A stretch of DNA of 10,229 bases. It comes from Tardiphaga sp. GTDB lineage: Bacteria; Pseudomonadota; Alphaproteobacteria; Rhizobiales; Xanthobacteraceae. Below, piece after piece: positions 1 to 5,811 of the stretch. The notes under the pieces were generated by a model, which saw only the letters and a program-made list of their open reading frames with translations, was not told where the DNA came from and did no database searches. Numbering within the stretch: the first letter of the stretch is position 1; the number at the start of each line of letters is the position of its first letter. Location of the stretch: NCBI GenBank assembly GCA_028290765.1, contig JAQGJF010000359.1:1-10229 (forward strand), written 5' to 3'. The translations under genes and the position numbers were made by a program.

Positions 1-2
1 TG

Positions 3-374
3 AAGCAGGCATTCGGTGCCAAGCTTTCCCACGATGCCATCAAGCGGCCGGACGGATCGATCATGCATGCGCAGGTCCTCATCGGCGACTCCCGGGTCAT
101 GATCGCCGAGGAAAGCGAGATGGCAAAGGCGACGGTATCGACGCTTTACCTCTACGTTCCGGACGTCGACAGCGTTTACCAGCAGGCGCTCAAGGCCGGC
201 GGCAGCAATGTCATGGAGCCGATGGATATGTTCTACGGCGATCGCAGCGGCGGCGTGAAGGATCCGTCCGGAAACAGCTGGTACGTCGCCACGCACAAAG
301 AGGACGTCGAACCGAAGGAGCTGGCGAAACGGGCCGAGGCCTTCAACAAGCAGCAGAAGGGCAGGGCCGCGTAG
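3..374 (+). CDS. VOC (glyoxalase/bleomycin-resistance fold) family protein, 5' partial
   Basis: The reading frame is open from the left edge (first full codon at base 3) to a TAG stop at 372-374, so the N-terminus lies outside the window; 123 residues are visible. The methionine at 63 is internal, because coding-like sequence (FGAKLSHDAIKRPDGSI) precedes it. The C-terminal half has the usual VOC pattern: a strand with VYVPDVD-like residues, a GG turn, then YGDRSGGVKDPSGNSWYVATHKED. This matches the PhnB-like/glyoxalase-like small VOC proteins whose tail reads 'GDR.G.v.DP.G..W.iATH.ED'. Family members are single-domain or paired beta-alpha-beta-beta-beta proteins that bind a metal and act on varied small molecules, so the substrate cannot be inferred. 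Roughly 20-40 residues are probably missing. The gene ends at a hairpin terminator and converges on the flavin monooxygenase gene. Family assignment is firm; function is unknown. Confidence 0.85.
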   Translation, partial: KQAFGAKLSHDAIKRPDGSIMHAQVLIGDSRVMIAEESEMAKATVSTLYLYVPDVDSVYQQALKAGGSNVMEPMDMFYGDRSGGVKDPSGNSWYVATHKEDVEPKELAKRAEAFNKQQKGRAA

Positions 375-386
375 CGTAGCTGCATA

Positions 387-423
387 AAACCCGCCGCCGT
401 CTGAGAACGGCGGCGGCTGGTTT
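387..423. terminator. Bidirectional intrinsic terminator hairpin
   Basis: There is a perfect 10-bp stem, CCGCCGCCGT (391-400) with ACGGCGGCGG (407-416), and a 6-base loop. It is flanked by AAAAC on the left and GGTTT on the right. Each side gives a short U-rich run on one strand, so the hairpin can end the VOC transcript (+) and the flavin monooxygenase transcript (-), whose stop lies at 451. The T tracts are short, so efficiency is uncertain. Confidence 0.7.
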
Positions 424-450
424 GAAGCGTTGCGAGGGTCCGCCGCCCCC

Positions 451-1473
451 TCACCGCCACCCCATCGCCGGCGCCACCTGCGTCAGGATTGCCTCGATGA
501 CGTGAGCATTGTAGGCGACGCCCAACTGGTTGGGGACGGTCAGCAGCAGCGTGTCGGCTTCGGCGATGGCCTCGTCTTTCCTGAGCTGTTCGATCAGGGC
601 ATCCGGCTCGGCCGCGTAGCTGCGGCCGAAGATCGCGCGGGTGTTGGCGTCGATGAATCCGATCTGGTCGTCACCCTCGCGCTCGCCGCCGAAATAGCCG
701 CGATCGCGATCGTCGACCAGCGCGAAGATGCTGCGGCTGACGGAGACCCGCGGCTCCCGCGCATGGCCGGCCTCCTTCCAGGCGGCGCGGTAGGCGCGGA
801 TCTGGGCGGCTTGCTGCACGTGGAAGGCTTCTCCCGTTTCGTCGTTCTTTAGTGTCGAGCTCTGCAGGTTCATGCCGAGCTTCGCCGCCCACACCGCCGT
901 GGTGTTGGAGCCGGCGCCCCACCAGATCCGCTCGCGCAGGCCTTCCGAATGCGGCTCGAGCCGCAGCAGGCCGGGCGGGTTGGGAAACATCGGCCGCGGA
1001 TTCGGTTTTGCGAATCCCTCGCCGCGCAGCAGGTCGAGAAACACTTCCGCATGGCGCCGGCCCATGTCGGCGTCGCTCTCGCCCTCGGCCGGCCGAAAAC
1101 CGAAATGGCGCCAGCCATCGATCACCTGTTCGGGCGAGCCTCGGCTGATGCCGAGTTGCAGGCGGCCACCGGCGATGAGATCGGCGGCGCTGGCGTCCTC
1201 GGTCATGTAGAACGGGTTCTCGTAGCGCATGTCGATGACGGCGGTGCCGATCTCGATCCGGCTGGTTTTCGCGCCGACCGCCGCCAGCAGCGGGAACGGC
1301 GAAGCGAGCTGGCGGGCGAAGTGATGCACCCGGAAATAGGCCCCGTCCGCGCCGAGCTGCTCGGCCGCAACGGCAAGGTCGATCGATTGCAGCAGCGTAT
1401 CGGCGGCCGAGCGCGTCTGCGACTGCGACGAGGGCGTCCAGTGTCCGAAGGAGAGAAAACCGATCTTTTTCAT
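451..1473 (-). CDS. LLM-class (luciferase-like) flavin-dependent oxidoreductase
   Basis: This 340-residue protein begins MKKIGFLSFGHW, the first beta strand of the bacterial luciferase-like TIM barrel. Further landmarks are GADGAYFRVHHFA (about 41-53, equivalent to the 'EHH' segment of the family), SRIEIGTAVIDMRYENP (71-87), and AGGRLQLGISRGSP (101-114), the conserved strand and phosphate-binding loop. Family members are cytoplasmic and use reduced flavin, usually FMNH2 from a partner reductase or F420 in some subfamilies, to oxidise organic substrates. The substrate cannot be read from sequence. An AGGTGA Shine-Dalgarno lies 9 bases before the ATG, supporting this start. No flavin reductase or sulfur-metabolism gene is adjacent, so the gene is probably monocistronic. 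It diverges from vapBC across about 225 bases and converges on the VOC gene. Length is normal for the family and no catalytic region looks broken. Confidence 0.9.
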   Translation of the reverse strand: MKKIGFLSFGHWTPSSQSQTRSAADTLLQSIDLAVAAEQLGADGAYFRVHHFARQLASPFPLLAAVGAKTSRIEIGTAVIDMRYENPFYMTEDASAADLIAGGRLQLGISRGSPEQVIDGWRHFGFRPAEGESDADMGRRHAEVFLDLLRGEGFAKPNPRPMFPNPPGLLRLEPHSEGLRERIWWGAGSNTTAVWAAKLGMNLQSSTLKNDETGEAFHVQQAAQIRAYRAAWKEAGHAREPRVSVSRSIFALVDDRDRGYFGGEREGDDQIGFIDANTRAIFGRSYAAEPDALIEQLRKDEAIAEADTLLLTVPNQLGVAYNAHVIEAILTQVAPAMGWR

Positions 1474-1590
1474 GTAGTGCCGTCACCTTTCGCGCCGGGT
1501 CTTGGTCCCGGCTTCCACGCCGATATAGGGCGCATGGAACCGGCATCACATAGCAAATCCGGAAACTTACCGATCGTGCCGCATGCTGAA

Positions 1591-1616
1591 CACTTGGCAG
1601 CCGAGCACTTGGCAGC
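1591..1616. repeat. Tandem 11-bp direct repeat in divergent spacer
   Basis: CACTTGGCAGC occurs at 1591-1601 and again at 1606-1616, a 15-bp period with a 4-base spacer (CGAG). It lies in the spacer (1474-1698) between the divergent flavin monooxygenase and vapB. It could be a paired protein-binding site for either promoter or a chance short duplication. The rest of this spacer contains no convincing gene. Confidence 0.5.
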
Positions 1617-1645
1617 GGTTGTCGGTGCGGCTTCCCCGCGGCATT

Positions 1646-1674
1646 GATATGATCATCAAACGATGACAATATCG
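1646..1674. promoter_or_regulatory. Candidate vapBC promoter/operator region
   Basis: This AT-richer patch sits just upstream of vapB in otherwise GC-rich DNA. It holds the 8-bp palindrome ATGATCAT (1649-1656), a TATGAT -10-like hexamer (1648-1653), and flanking GATAT (1646-1650) and ATATC (1669-1673) in inverted orientation. VapB antitoxins usually bind palindromes overlapping their own promoter, so this is the natural place for autoregulation. No good -35 hexamer is visible at standard spacing. Support is positional plus weak motif evidence. Confidence 0.35.
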
Positions 1675-1684
1675 TGCCTCGGAT

Positions 1685-1697
1685 GGAGATTGAAAGG
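1685..1697 (+). promoter_or_regulatory. Ribosome binding site deciding the vapB start
   Basis: GGAG (1685-1688) and a GAAAGG-like stretch (1692-1697) precede the ATG at 1699. The upstream in-frame ATG at 1663 lies inside the probable promoter and would add 12 residues not typical of VapB, so 1699 is preferred. Confidence 0.5.
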
Positions 1698-1698
1698 C

Positions 1699-1896
1699 AT
1701 GCGGACGACTCTTGCGCTGGATGACGACCTGGTGGCCAAAGCGCAGGCCTTTACCGGCCTGACGGAAAAATCTTCGCTGGTTCGCGAGGCCCTCAAGGCT
1801 CTCATCGAGCGCGAGAGTGCGCGGCGGCTGGCCCGTTTGGGTGGGAGCGAGCCCGGCCTGAAAGCGCCGCCACGGCGGCGGCCTGCCTCGGCGTGA
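1699..1896 (+). CDS. vapB: Type II toxin-antitoxin antitoxin, VapB family
   Basis: The 65-residue product begins MRTTLALDDDLVAKAQ, continues GLTEKSSLVREALKALIERES and ends in a short basic, proline-rich tail. This is the characteristic ribbon-helix-helix VapB antitoxin pattern: an N-terminal strand for DNA binding, two helices, then an extended C-terminus (ARRLARLGGSEPG) that would wrap into and block the toxin. It should neutralise the VapC encoded immediately downstream and, with it, repress its own promoter. The stop TGA overlaps the GTG start of vapC within the four bases GTGA (1893-1896), so translation is probably coupled. An ATG at 1663 in the same frame gives a longer form, but the Shine-Dalgarno and family length favour 1699. 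Assignment to the VapB family is strong; activity is inferred. Confidence 0.9.
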   Translation: MRTTLALDDDLVAKAQAFTGLTEKSSLVREALKALIERESARRLARLGGSEPGLKAPPRRRPASA

Positions 1897-2270
1897 TCCT
1901 GGTCGACACCTCGATCTGGGTCGATCACCTGCGCGCAGGCCACGAGGCGCTCACGGCGCTGCTGGAGGCCGGCAAGGTCCTGGTGCACCCATGTGTCATC
2001 GGCGAATTGGCCCTGGCCAATCTGCGTCAGCGCGAGGTGGTGCTGAATACCTTGTTAGACCTGCCCCATGCCAGCATCGCCACCGACGCGGAAGTTCTGC
2101 ATTTCATCGACCGTCACGCCCTGTTCGGGCGCGGTGTCGGATATGTCGACGCTCATTTGCTCGCCGCGGCGCAGCTGACCGCGGGAGCGGAGTTTTGGAC
2201 CGACGACAAGAGATTGCACGGCGTTGCCAGCGAACTGGGCCTGACCGGCCGGCGCCAGCTCCGCGAATAA
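1893..2270 (+). CDS. vapC: Type II toxin-antitoxin toxin VapC, PIN-domain ribonuclease
   Basis: The 125-residue PIN-domain protein starts at a GTG overlapping the vapB stop. The acidic active-site residues are all visible: Asp5 in ILVDTSIWVDHLR, Glu38 in VIGELALANL, Asp86 in GYVDAHLLAAA, and Asp104/Asp105 in FWTDDKRL. In VapC toxins these coordinate Mg2+ or Mn2+ and catalyse endonucleolytic cleavage of RNA, often tRNA or rRNA; the target here cannot be predicted. Length is normal, with no frameshift or missing catalytic residue, so the toxin is probably functional and kept in check by VapB. The pair lies on its own, not next to a mobile element, between metabolic genes. That fits a mobile or horizontally acquired stress or stabilisation module, although no boundary of transfer is visible. 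It converges on the LysR-type gene across a palindromic repeat. Confidence 0.92.
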   Translation: MILVDTSIWVDHLRAGHEALTALLEAGKVLVHPCVIGELALANLRQREVVLNTLLDLPHASIATDAEVLHFIDRHALFGRGVGYVDAHLLAAAQLTAGAEFWTDDKRLHGVASELGLTGRRQLRE

Positions 2271-2286
2271 CATTCCCGTGCGGCTT

Positions 2287-2449
2287 GAGCGGGATGATTC
2301 TAAGTCAGGTTGGCGACATCAGCCCCGTCATTGCGAGCGAAGCGAAGCAATCCAGGAGTCAAGAAAAAGGACTGGATTGCTTCGTCGCAAGAGCTTCTCG
2401 CAATGACGGAGTTGGCGCCGCCGGAACCAACCTAAAAGCCATCCCGCTC
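2287..2449. repeat. Nested four-tier palindromic repeat filling the vapC-lysR spacer
   Basis: Four pairs of inverted arms are nested about one centre: GAGCGGGATG (2287-2296) with CATCCCGCTC (2440-2449); AGGTTGG (2307-2313) with CCAACCT (2427-2433); CCGTCATTGCGAG (2325-2337) with CTCGCAATGACGG (2397-2409); and GAAGCAATCCAG (2344-2355) with CTGGATTGCTTC (2372-2383). The segments between arms differ in length on the two sides (10 versus 6, 11 versus 17, 6 versus 13 bases), so the full structure has internal loops. The outermost right arm ends on the last base of the LysR-type gene's stop codon. The element sits between convergent genes, where such extragenic palindromes accumulate, and it may also terminate both transcripts. 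No transposase is encoded. Confidence 0.8.
2325..2409. repeat. Inner REP-like palindrome of the Bradyrhizobium-type 'GTCATTGCGAG' family
   Basis: The inner 85 bases form a self-contained hairpin with perfect 13-bp outer and 12-bp inner arms and a 16-base loop. I recognise the 'CGTCATTGCGAG...GAAGCAATCC' arms as a dispersed palindromic repeat common in Bradyrhizobium and relatives. The arms are asymmetric: the right side carries extra bases (GTCGCAAGAGCTT), consistent with the variable, degenerate copies usual for such families. The taxonomic link is from memory. Confidence 0.7.
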
Positions 2450-3420
2450 TAGCGCCGCGGGGCCCGAGCAGACCTGACCCGCCATTCGCCGTTTTGCGTG
2501 CGCTCCAGATCGAGATCATCGAGCCGGATATTCTCGCCGAGAAAATCGATGAAGGCGCGCACCCGCGCCGGCAGCGGTCCGCGCTGGCCAAGGAAGACGG
2601 CGTGGATGTCTTCGCAGTCGCCCGGATTGAGATCCTGAAGCACGGGTATCAGTCGGCCGGCTTCGATGTCGGGGCGGATATGGAACAGCGCGAGCCGCGC
2701 CAGGCCGACGCCGCCGAGCGCGAGCGCGCGCGCGGCCTCGCCATCGCTGGCGCGCGCCACCGGCGGGGCTGACATCTCAATGGTTGCCTTGCCGTGTCGG
2801 AACGGCCAGCCGCCGATGCTGCGGGCAAAGGTCCAGCCGATGCCCTTGTGCGTGGCGAGGTCGTCGGGATTGGTGGGTGTGCCCGATCTGGCGAGGTATT
2901 CCGGCGTCGCGACGACGGCCATCCGGCTCGAGCCAAGCTTGCGTGCGATCAAAGCGGAGTCGCGCAACGGACCGACACGAATGGCGACGTCGGCGCGCTC
3001 CTGCATCAGATCGACGACAATGTCCGAGAAGACGAGATCGAGGGTGATCTCGGGATGCTCGGCCAGGAACCGCGGCACCAGCGGCATGATGTGGCGCATG
3101 CCGAACGGAAGGTTGCTGTTGACGCGCAAATGGCCACGCGGACAAGCGCCGACCGCCGCTTCGCGCTCGGCTTCCTCCATGTCGGCGAGCACGCGCACCG
3201 CGCGATCGTAGAAGGCCTGGCCCTCCGGCGTGAGCTGCAGTCGTCGCGTCGACCGATTGACCAGGCGGCTGTTGAGGCGGCTTTCCAGCCGCGACACCAG
3301 CTTGCTCACGCCCGATGGCGTTAGCCGGAATTCGCGCGCAGCCGCGGTGAAGCCGCCGAGATCGACGACGCGGACAAACACCTCCATCTCGGCGGCGCGG
3401 TTGGTATCCAGGCGAGGCAT
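2449..3420 (-). CDS. LysR-family transcriptional regulator
   Basis: The 323-residue protein has an N-terminal winged helix-turn-helix (about 9-68: EMEVFVRVVDLGGFTAAARE, then recognition helix TPSGVSKLVSRLE at 34-46 and the wing RSTRRLQLTPEG). This is the standard LysR pattern. A linker helix follows, and then a two-lobed substrate-binding domain (about 92-300) beginning HLRVNSNLPFG, with the typical DLMQERADVAIRVGPL and ATPEYLARSGTPTNPDDLATHKGIGW segments. Overall it resembles the CrgA-like LysR subgroup. The inducer is unknown. The gene is transcribed away from the MFS transporter-aldo/keto reductase pair, the classical layout for a LysR regulator controlling a divergent target operon and itself. 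An inverted repeat lies directly upstream of its start. The start at 3420 gives a short N-terminus before the HTH, as is usual. The Shine-Dalgarno is weak. The stop codon touches the nested palindrome. Confidence 0.93.
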   Translation of the reverse strand: MPRLDTNRAAEMEVFVRVVDLGGFTAAAREFRLTPSGVSKLVSRLESRLNSRLVNRSTRRLQLTPEGQAFYDRAVRVLADMEEAEREAAVGACPRGHLRVNSNLPFGMRHIMPLVPRFLAEHPEITLDLVFSDIVVDLMQERADVAIRVGPLRDSALIARKLGSSRMAVVATPEYLARSGTPTNPDDLATHKGIGWTFARSIGGWPFRHGKATIEMSAPPVARASDGEAARALALGGVGLARLALFHIRPDIEAGRLIPVLQDLNPGDCEDIHAVFLGQRGPLPARVRAFIDFLGENIRLDDLDLERTQNGEWRVRSARAPRR

Positions 3421-3425
3421 GATGA

Positions 3426-3444
3426 ATTCATCTCATAAATGAAT
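3426..3444. promoter_or_regulatory. Inverted repeat, candidate LysR-type operator
   Basis: ATTCAT (3426-3431) and ATGAAT (3439-3444) form a perfect 6-7-6 inverted repeat containing T-N11-A spacings (3427/3439 and 3431/3443), the signature of LysR-type boxes. An overlapping perfect palindrome, ATGAATTCAT, lies at 3422-3431. The site lies 5 bases upstream of the LysR-type start and about 100 bases before the preferred MFS start. A TCTAAT -10-like hexamer at 3458-3463 would put the repeat near -35 of the transporter promoter. Binding is inferred from position and symmetry only. Confidence 0.5.
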
Positions 3445-3543
3445 GGAGCTGTCGCGGTCTAATTCAGGTTGCTGCTTCGCACCATGTCGGTCCGACAAGT
3501 CCTTTCTCCGTCCCGCTTTGTCCCCTTGCCCGGAATCGCCGCC

Positions 3544-4713
3544 ATGCCCATTGCCGTCTATGCGCTCACCGCCGGTGCCTTTGGCATCGGCACCACCGAA
3601 TTCATCATCATGGGCCTGCTGCTGCAGGTGGCGACCGACATGCAGGTCTCGGTTTCGACCGCCGGCCTGCTGATCTCGGGCTATGCGCTCGGCGTCTTCG
3701 TCGGCGCACCGCTGCTCACGCTCGGGACGCGGCGGATGCCCCGCAAGGCGGTGCTGCTGGCGTTGATGGCGATTTTCACGCTCGGCAACGCCGCCTGCGC
3801 GCTGGCGCCGAGCTATGGCTGGCTGATGGCCGCCCGCGTGCTGACGTCGCTGGCGCACGGCACGTTCTTCGGCGTCGGATCGGTGGTGGCGACCGGACTG
3901 GTCGCGCCCAACAAACGCGCTTCGGCCATCTCCACCATGTTCATCGGCCTCACCGTGGCCACGCTGCTCGGCGTGCCGTTCGGGGCCTGGCTTGGCCTGC
4001 TGCTCGGATGGCGCGCGGCATTCTGGGCGGTCGCACTGATCGGCGTGATCGCCTTCGCCATTGTCGCGGTCTTTGTACCGGACCATGTCGGCCGCGACGA
4101 CGCACCGACATCTCTGCGCGACGAAGTGGCGGCTCTCGCGCAGCCGCAGGTGCTGCTGGGTCTCGCGATCACGGTGTTCGGATTCGGCGGGTTGTTTACG
4201 GTCTTCACCTATATCCAGCCGATCCTGACCCGCATCACCGGATTTTCGCAAGGCGCCGTTTCGCCGATCCTGCTGGTGCTCGGCGCCGGGCTGGCCATTG
4301 GTAACGTCATGGGCGGCCGCCTGGCCGATCGCGGCCTGACCCGCGCGCTGATCGGAACGCTGGCCGGCCTCGCCATCGTGCTCGTCGCGCTGGCGCCGGC
4401 TCTGTCGATGAAGATTCCGACGGTGCTGCTGATGGGTTTTCTGGGCGTTGCGGCTTTCGCCACGGTCGCGCCGCTTCAGCTTCGCGTGCTTGAAAAAGCC
4501 GGAAGCGCCGGACGGAACCTCGCCTCCAGCCTCAACATCGCGGCCTTCAATCTCGGCAATGCGCTCGGCGCATGGGCGGGAGGTGTGACCATCGATGCCG
4601 GACTTGGATTTGCGGCCCTGCCGCTGGTCGCCGCGGCGATCACCCTCATCGGCCTCGCCGTCGCGCTGTGGAGCGCGCACCTCGATCGCCGGCTGGTCCC
4701 GGCGAACGCGTAA
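3544..4713 (+). CDS. MFS transporter, DHA1 family, AraJ/YdhP-like efflux protein
   Basis: From the ATG at 3544 the product is 389 residues. It is strongly hydrophobic with about 12 membrane segments and starts directly in TM1 (MPIAVYALTAGAFGIGTTEFIIMG), a signature shared with E. coli YdhP/AraJ-type drug:H+ antiporters. Other landmarks are the cytoplasmic loop GTRRMPRK (61-68), LAHGTFFGVGSVVA (103-116), a charged mid-loop (180-200) separating two six-helix halves, GGRLADRG (257-264) and NIAAFNLGNALGAWAGG (331-347). It should export a small molecule across the inner membrane using the proton gradient. In-frame alternatives at 3469 (TTG) and 3484 (ATG) would add a basic leader of about 20-25 residues. 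I prefer 3544 because GGAA lies 8 bases upstream, the length matches YdhP, and it leaves a realistic promoter gap. It is followed 29 bases later by the aldo/keto reductase, probably as one transcript. The substrate is unknown. Confidence 0.92.
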   Translation: MPIAVYALTAGAFGIGTTEFIIMGLLLQVATDMQVSVSTAGLLISGYALGVFVGAPLLTLGTRRMPRKAVLLALMAIFTLGNAACALAPSYGWLMAARVLTSLAHGTFFGVGSVVATGLVAPNKRASAISTMFIGLTVATLLGVPFGAWLGLLLGWRAAFWAVALIGVIAFAIVAVFVPDHVGRDDAPTSLRDEVAALAQPQVLLGLAITVFGFGGLFTVFTYIQPILTRITGFSQGAVSPILLVLGAGLAIGNVMGGRLADRGLTRALIGTLAGLAIVLVALAPALSMKIPTVLLMGFLGVAAFATVAPLQLRVLEKAGSAGRNLASSLNIAAFNLGNALGAWAGGVTIDAGLGFAALPLVAAAITLIGLAVALWSAHLDRRLVPANA

Positions 4714-4742
4714 CCGGCAACCCACCAACAAGGAAGACCAAC

Positions 4743-5777
4743 ATGCAATATCGCCATCTGGGCGCCTCAGGGCTCAAGGTTTCCGCATTGAGCTTCGGCA
4801 CCGGCACATTCGGCGGCGAAGGACCGCTGTTCTCCGCCTGGGGCAACAGCAGCGCCGAAGAAGCGCGCCGGCTGATCGACATCTGTCTCGATGCCGGGGT
4901 CACCCTGTTCGATACCGCGGACGTCTATTCGAATGGCGGATCGGAAGAACGGCTTGGCGCGGCCATCAAGGGCCGGCGCGACCGGCTCTTGATTTCAACC
5001 AAGACCAGCCTGCCGATGGGCGATGGTCCGGATGATGCCGGCTCGTCACGGCATCGTCTGGTGCGGGCGGTCGACGCCTCCTTGCAGCGGCTTGGCACCG
5101 ACCATATCGATTTGCTGCAGCTTCACGCCTTCGATGCCGGCACGCCGATCGACGAGGTCCTCTACACGCTCGACATGCTGGTGCGTGCGGGCAAGGTCAA
5201 CTATGTCGGCGTCTCCAACTTCTCCGGCTGGCAATTGATGAAATCGCTGGGGATCGCCGCACAGAATGGTTGGCCGCGCTATGCTGCGCATCAGGTCTAT
5301 TACTCCCTGGTCGGACGCGACTACGAATGGGAACTGATGCCGCTCGGCCTTGATCAGGGCGTCGGCGCGCTGGTGTGGAGTCCGCTCGGCTGGGGACGAT
5401 TGACCGGCAAGATCAGGCGCGGGCAGCCGCTTCCGCAAGGCAGCCGTCTCCATGCCACCGCGCAATTCGGGCCACCCGTCAGCGACGAGCGCCTCTACGA
5501 TGTGATCGATGCACTGCAGGCGGTCGCCGACGAAACCGGCAAGAGTATTCCGCAAGTCGCGCTGGCGTGGTTGCTCACCCGCCCGACCGTATCGTCGGTC
5601 ATCATCGGCGCCCGCAACGAAGTTCAGTTGCGCGACAATCTGGGCGCCATCGGATGGTCTCTCGCACCCGAACAGTTGGCGCGGTTGAATGCGGCGAGCG
5701 ATGTCATGCCAGCCTATCCCTATTATCCCTATCGGACCCAGCAAGGTTTTGCCCGGCTGAACCCTGCGCCGGTATGA
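4743..5777 (+). CDS. Aldo/keto reductase
   Basis: The 344-residue protein begins MQYRHLGASGLKVSALSFGTGTFGG, typical of the bacterial YajO/YghZ/Kv-beta-like aldo/keto reductases. The catalytic tetrad is intact: Asp57 and Tyr62 (LFDTADVYSNGGSE), Lys87 (ISTKTS) and His128 (LLQLHAFD). The NADPH-binding C-terminal part is seen as VSNFSGWQ, WSPLGWGRLTGK, and SSVIIGARNEVQLRDNLGA near the end. It is a cytoplasmic (beta/alpha)8 enzyme expected to reduce aldehydes or ketones with NADPH. An AAGGA ribosome site lies 8 bases before the ATG, firmly fixing the start; a longer in-frame opening from 4572 overlaps the transporter gene and is not used. With the upstream efflux gene and divergent LysR regulator it forms a plausible carbonyl or xenobiotic response module. 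It ends 19 bases from the convergent TetR-type gene. Physiological substrate unknown. Confidence 0.94.
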   Translation: MQYRHLGASGLKVSALSFGTGTFGGEGPLFSAWGNSSAEEARRLIDICLDAGVTLFDTADVYSNGGSEERLGAAIKGRRDRLLISTKTSLPMGDGPDDAGSSRHRLVRAVDASLQRLGTDHIDLLQLHAFDAGTPIDEVLYTLDMLVRAGKVNYVGVSNFSGWQLMKSLGIAAQNGWPRYAAHQVYYSLVGRDYEWELMPLGLDQGVGALVWSPLGWGRLTGKIRRGQPLPQGSRLHATAQFGPPVSDERLYDVIDALQAVADETGKSIPQVALAWLLTRPTVSSVIIGARNEVQLRDNLGAIGWSLAPEQLARLNAASDVMPAYPYYPYRTQQGFARLNPAPV

Positions 5778-5780
5778 AGT

Positions 5781-5811
5781 CTGCCGGGAGCGGCGTCTAC
5801 CGGCTCCGCAG
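5781..5811. terminator. Imperfect hairpin between convergent genes, possible terminator
   Basis: CTGC (5781-5784) pairs with GCAG (5808-5811), and GGAGC (5787-5791) with GCTCC (5803-5807), with a 2-base bulge on the left arm. The hairpin covers the TAG stop of the TetR-type gene and begins 3 bases after the aldo/keto reductase stop. There is no T tract on either side, so it is only a weak candidate terminator. Confidence 0.3.

Noticed and set aside
949..1647. 232-codon + strand frame across the monooxygenase 5' end and divergent spacer
   Set aside because: Antisense shadow with no recognisable domain; its end merely translates the direct repeat (AEHLAAEHLAA).
671..1669. 332-codon minus-strand frame overlapping the flavin monooxygenase
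   Set aside because: Arg-rich out-of-frame reading of the same gene; the monooxygenase frame has all the family motifs.
2287..2449. Insertion sequence or miniature transposable element with target duplication
   Set aside because: The nested arms invite this reading, but I could not identify flanking direct target repeats or any transposase remnant, so it is listed only as a palindromic repeat.
3433..4731. 432-codon open frame on the - strand opposite the MFS transporter
   Set aside because: Low-complexity R/D/Q/H-rich translation typical of the antisense of a hydrophobic membrane protein gene; no domain and no ribosome site seen.
4572..4742. Longer aldo/keto reductase start at 4572
   Set aside because: It lies inside the transporter gene in another frame, whereas the ATG at 4743 has a clear AAGGA site and matches the family N-terminus.
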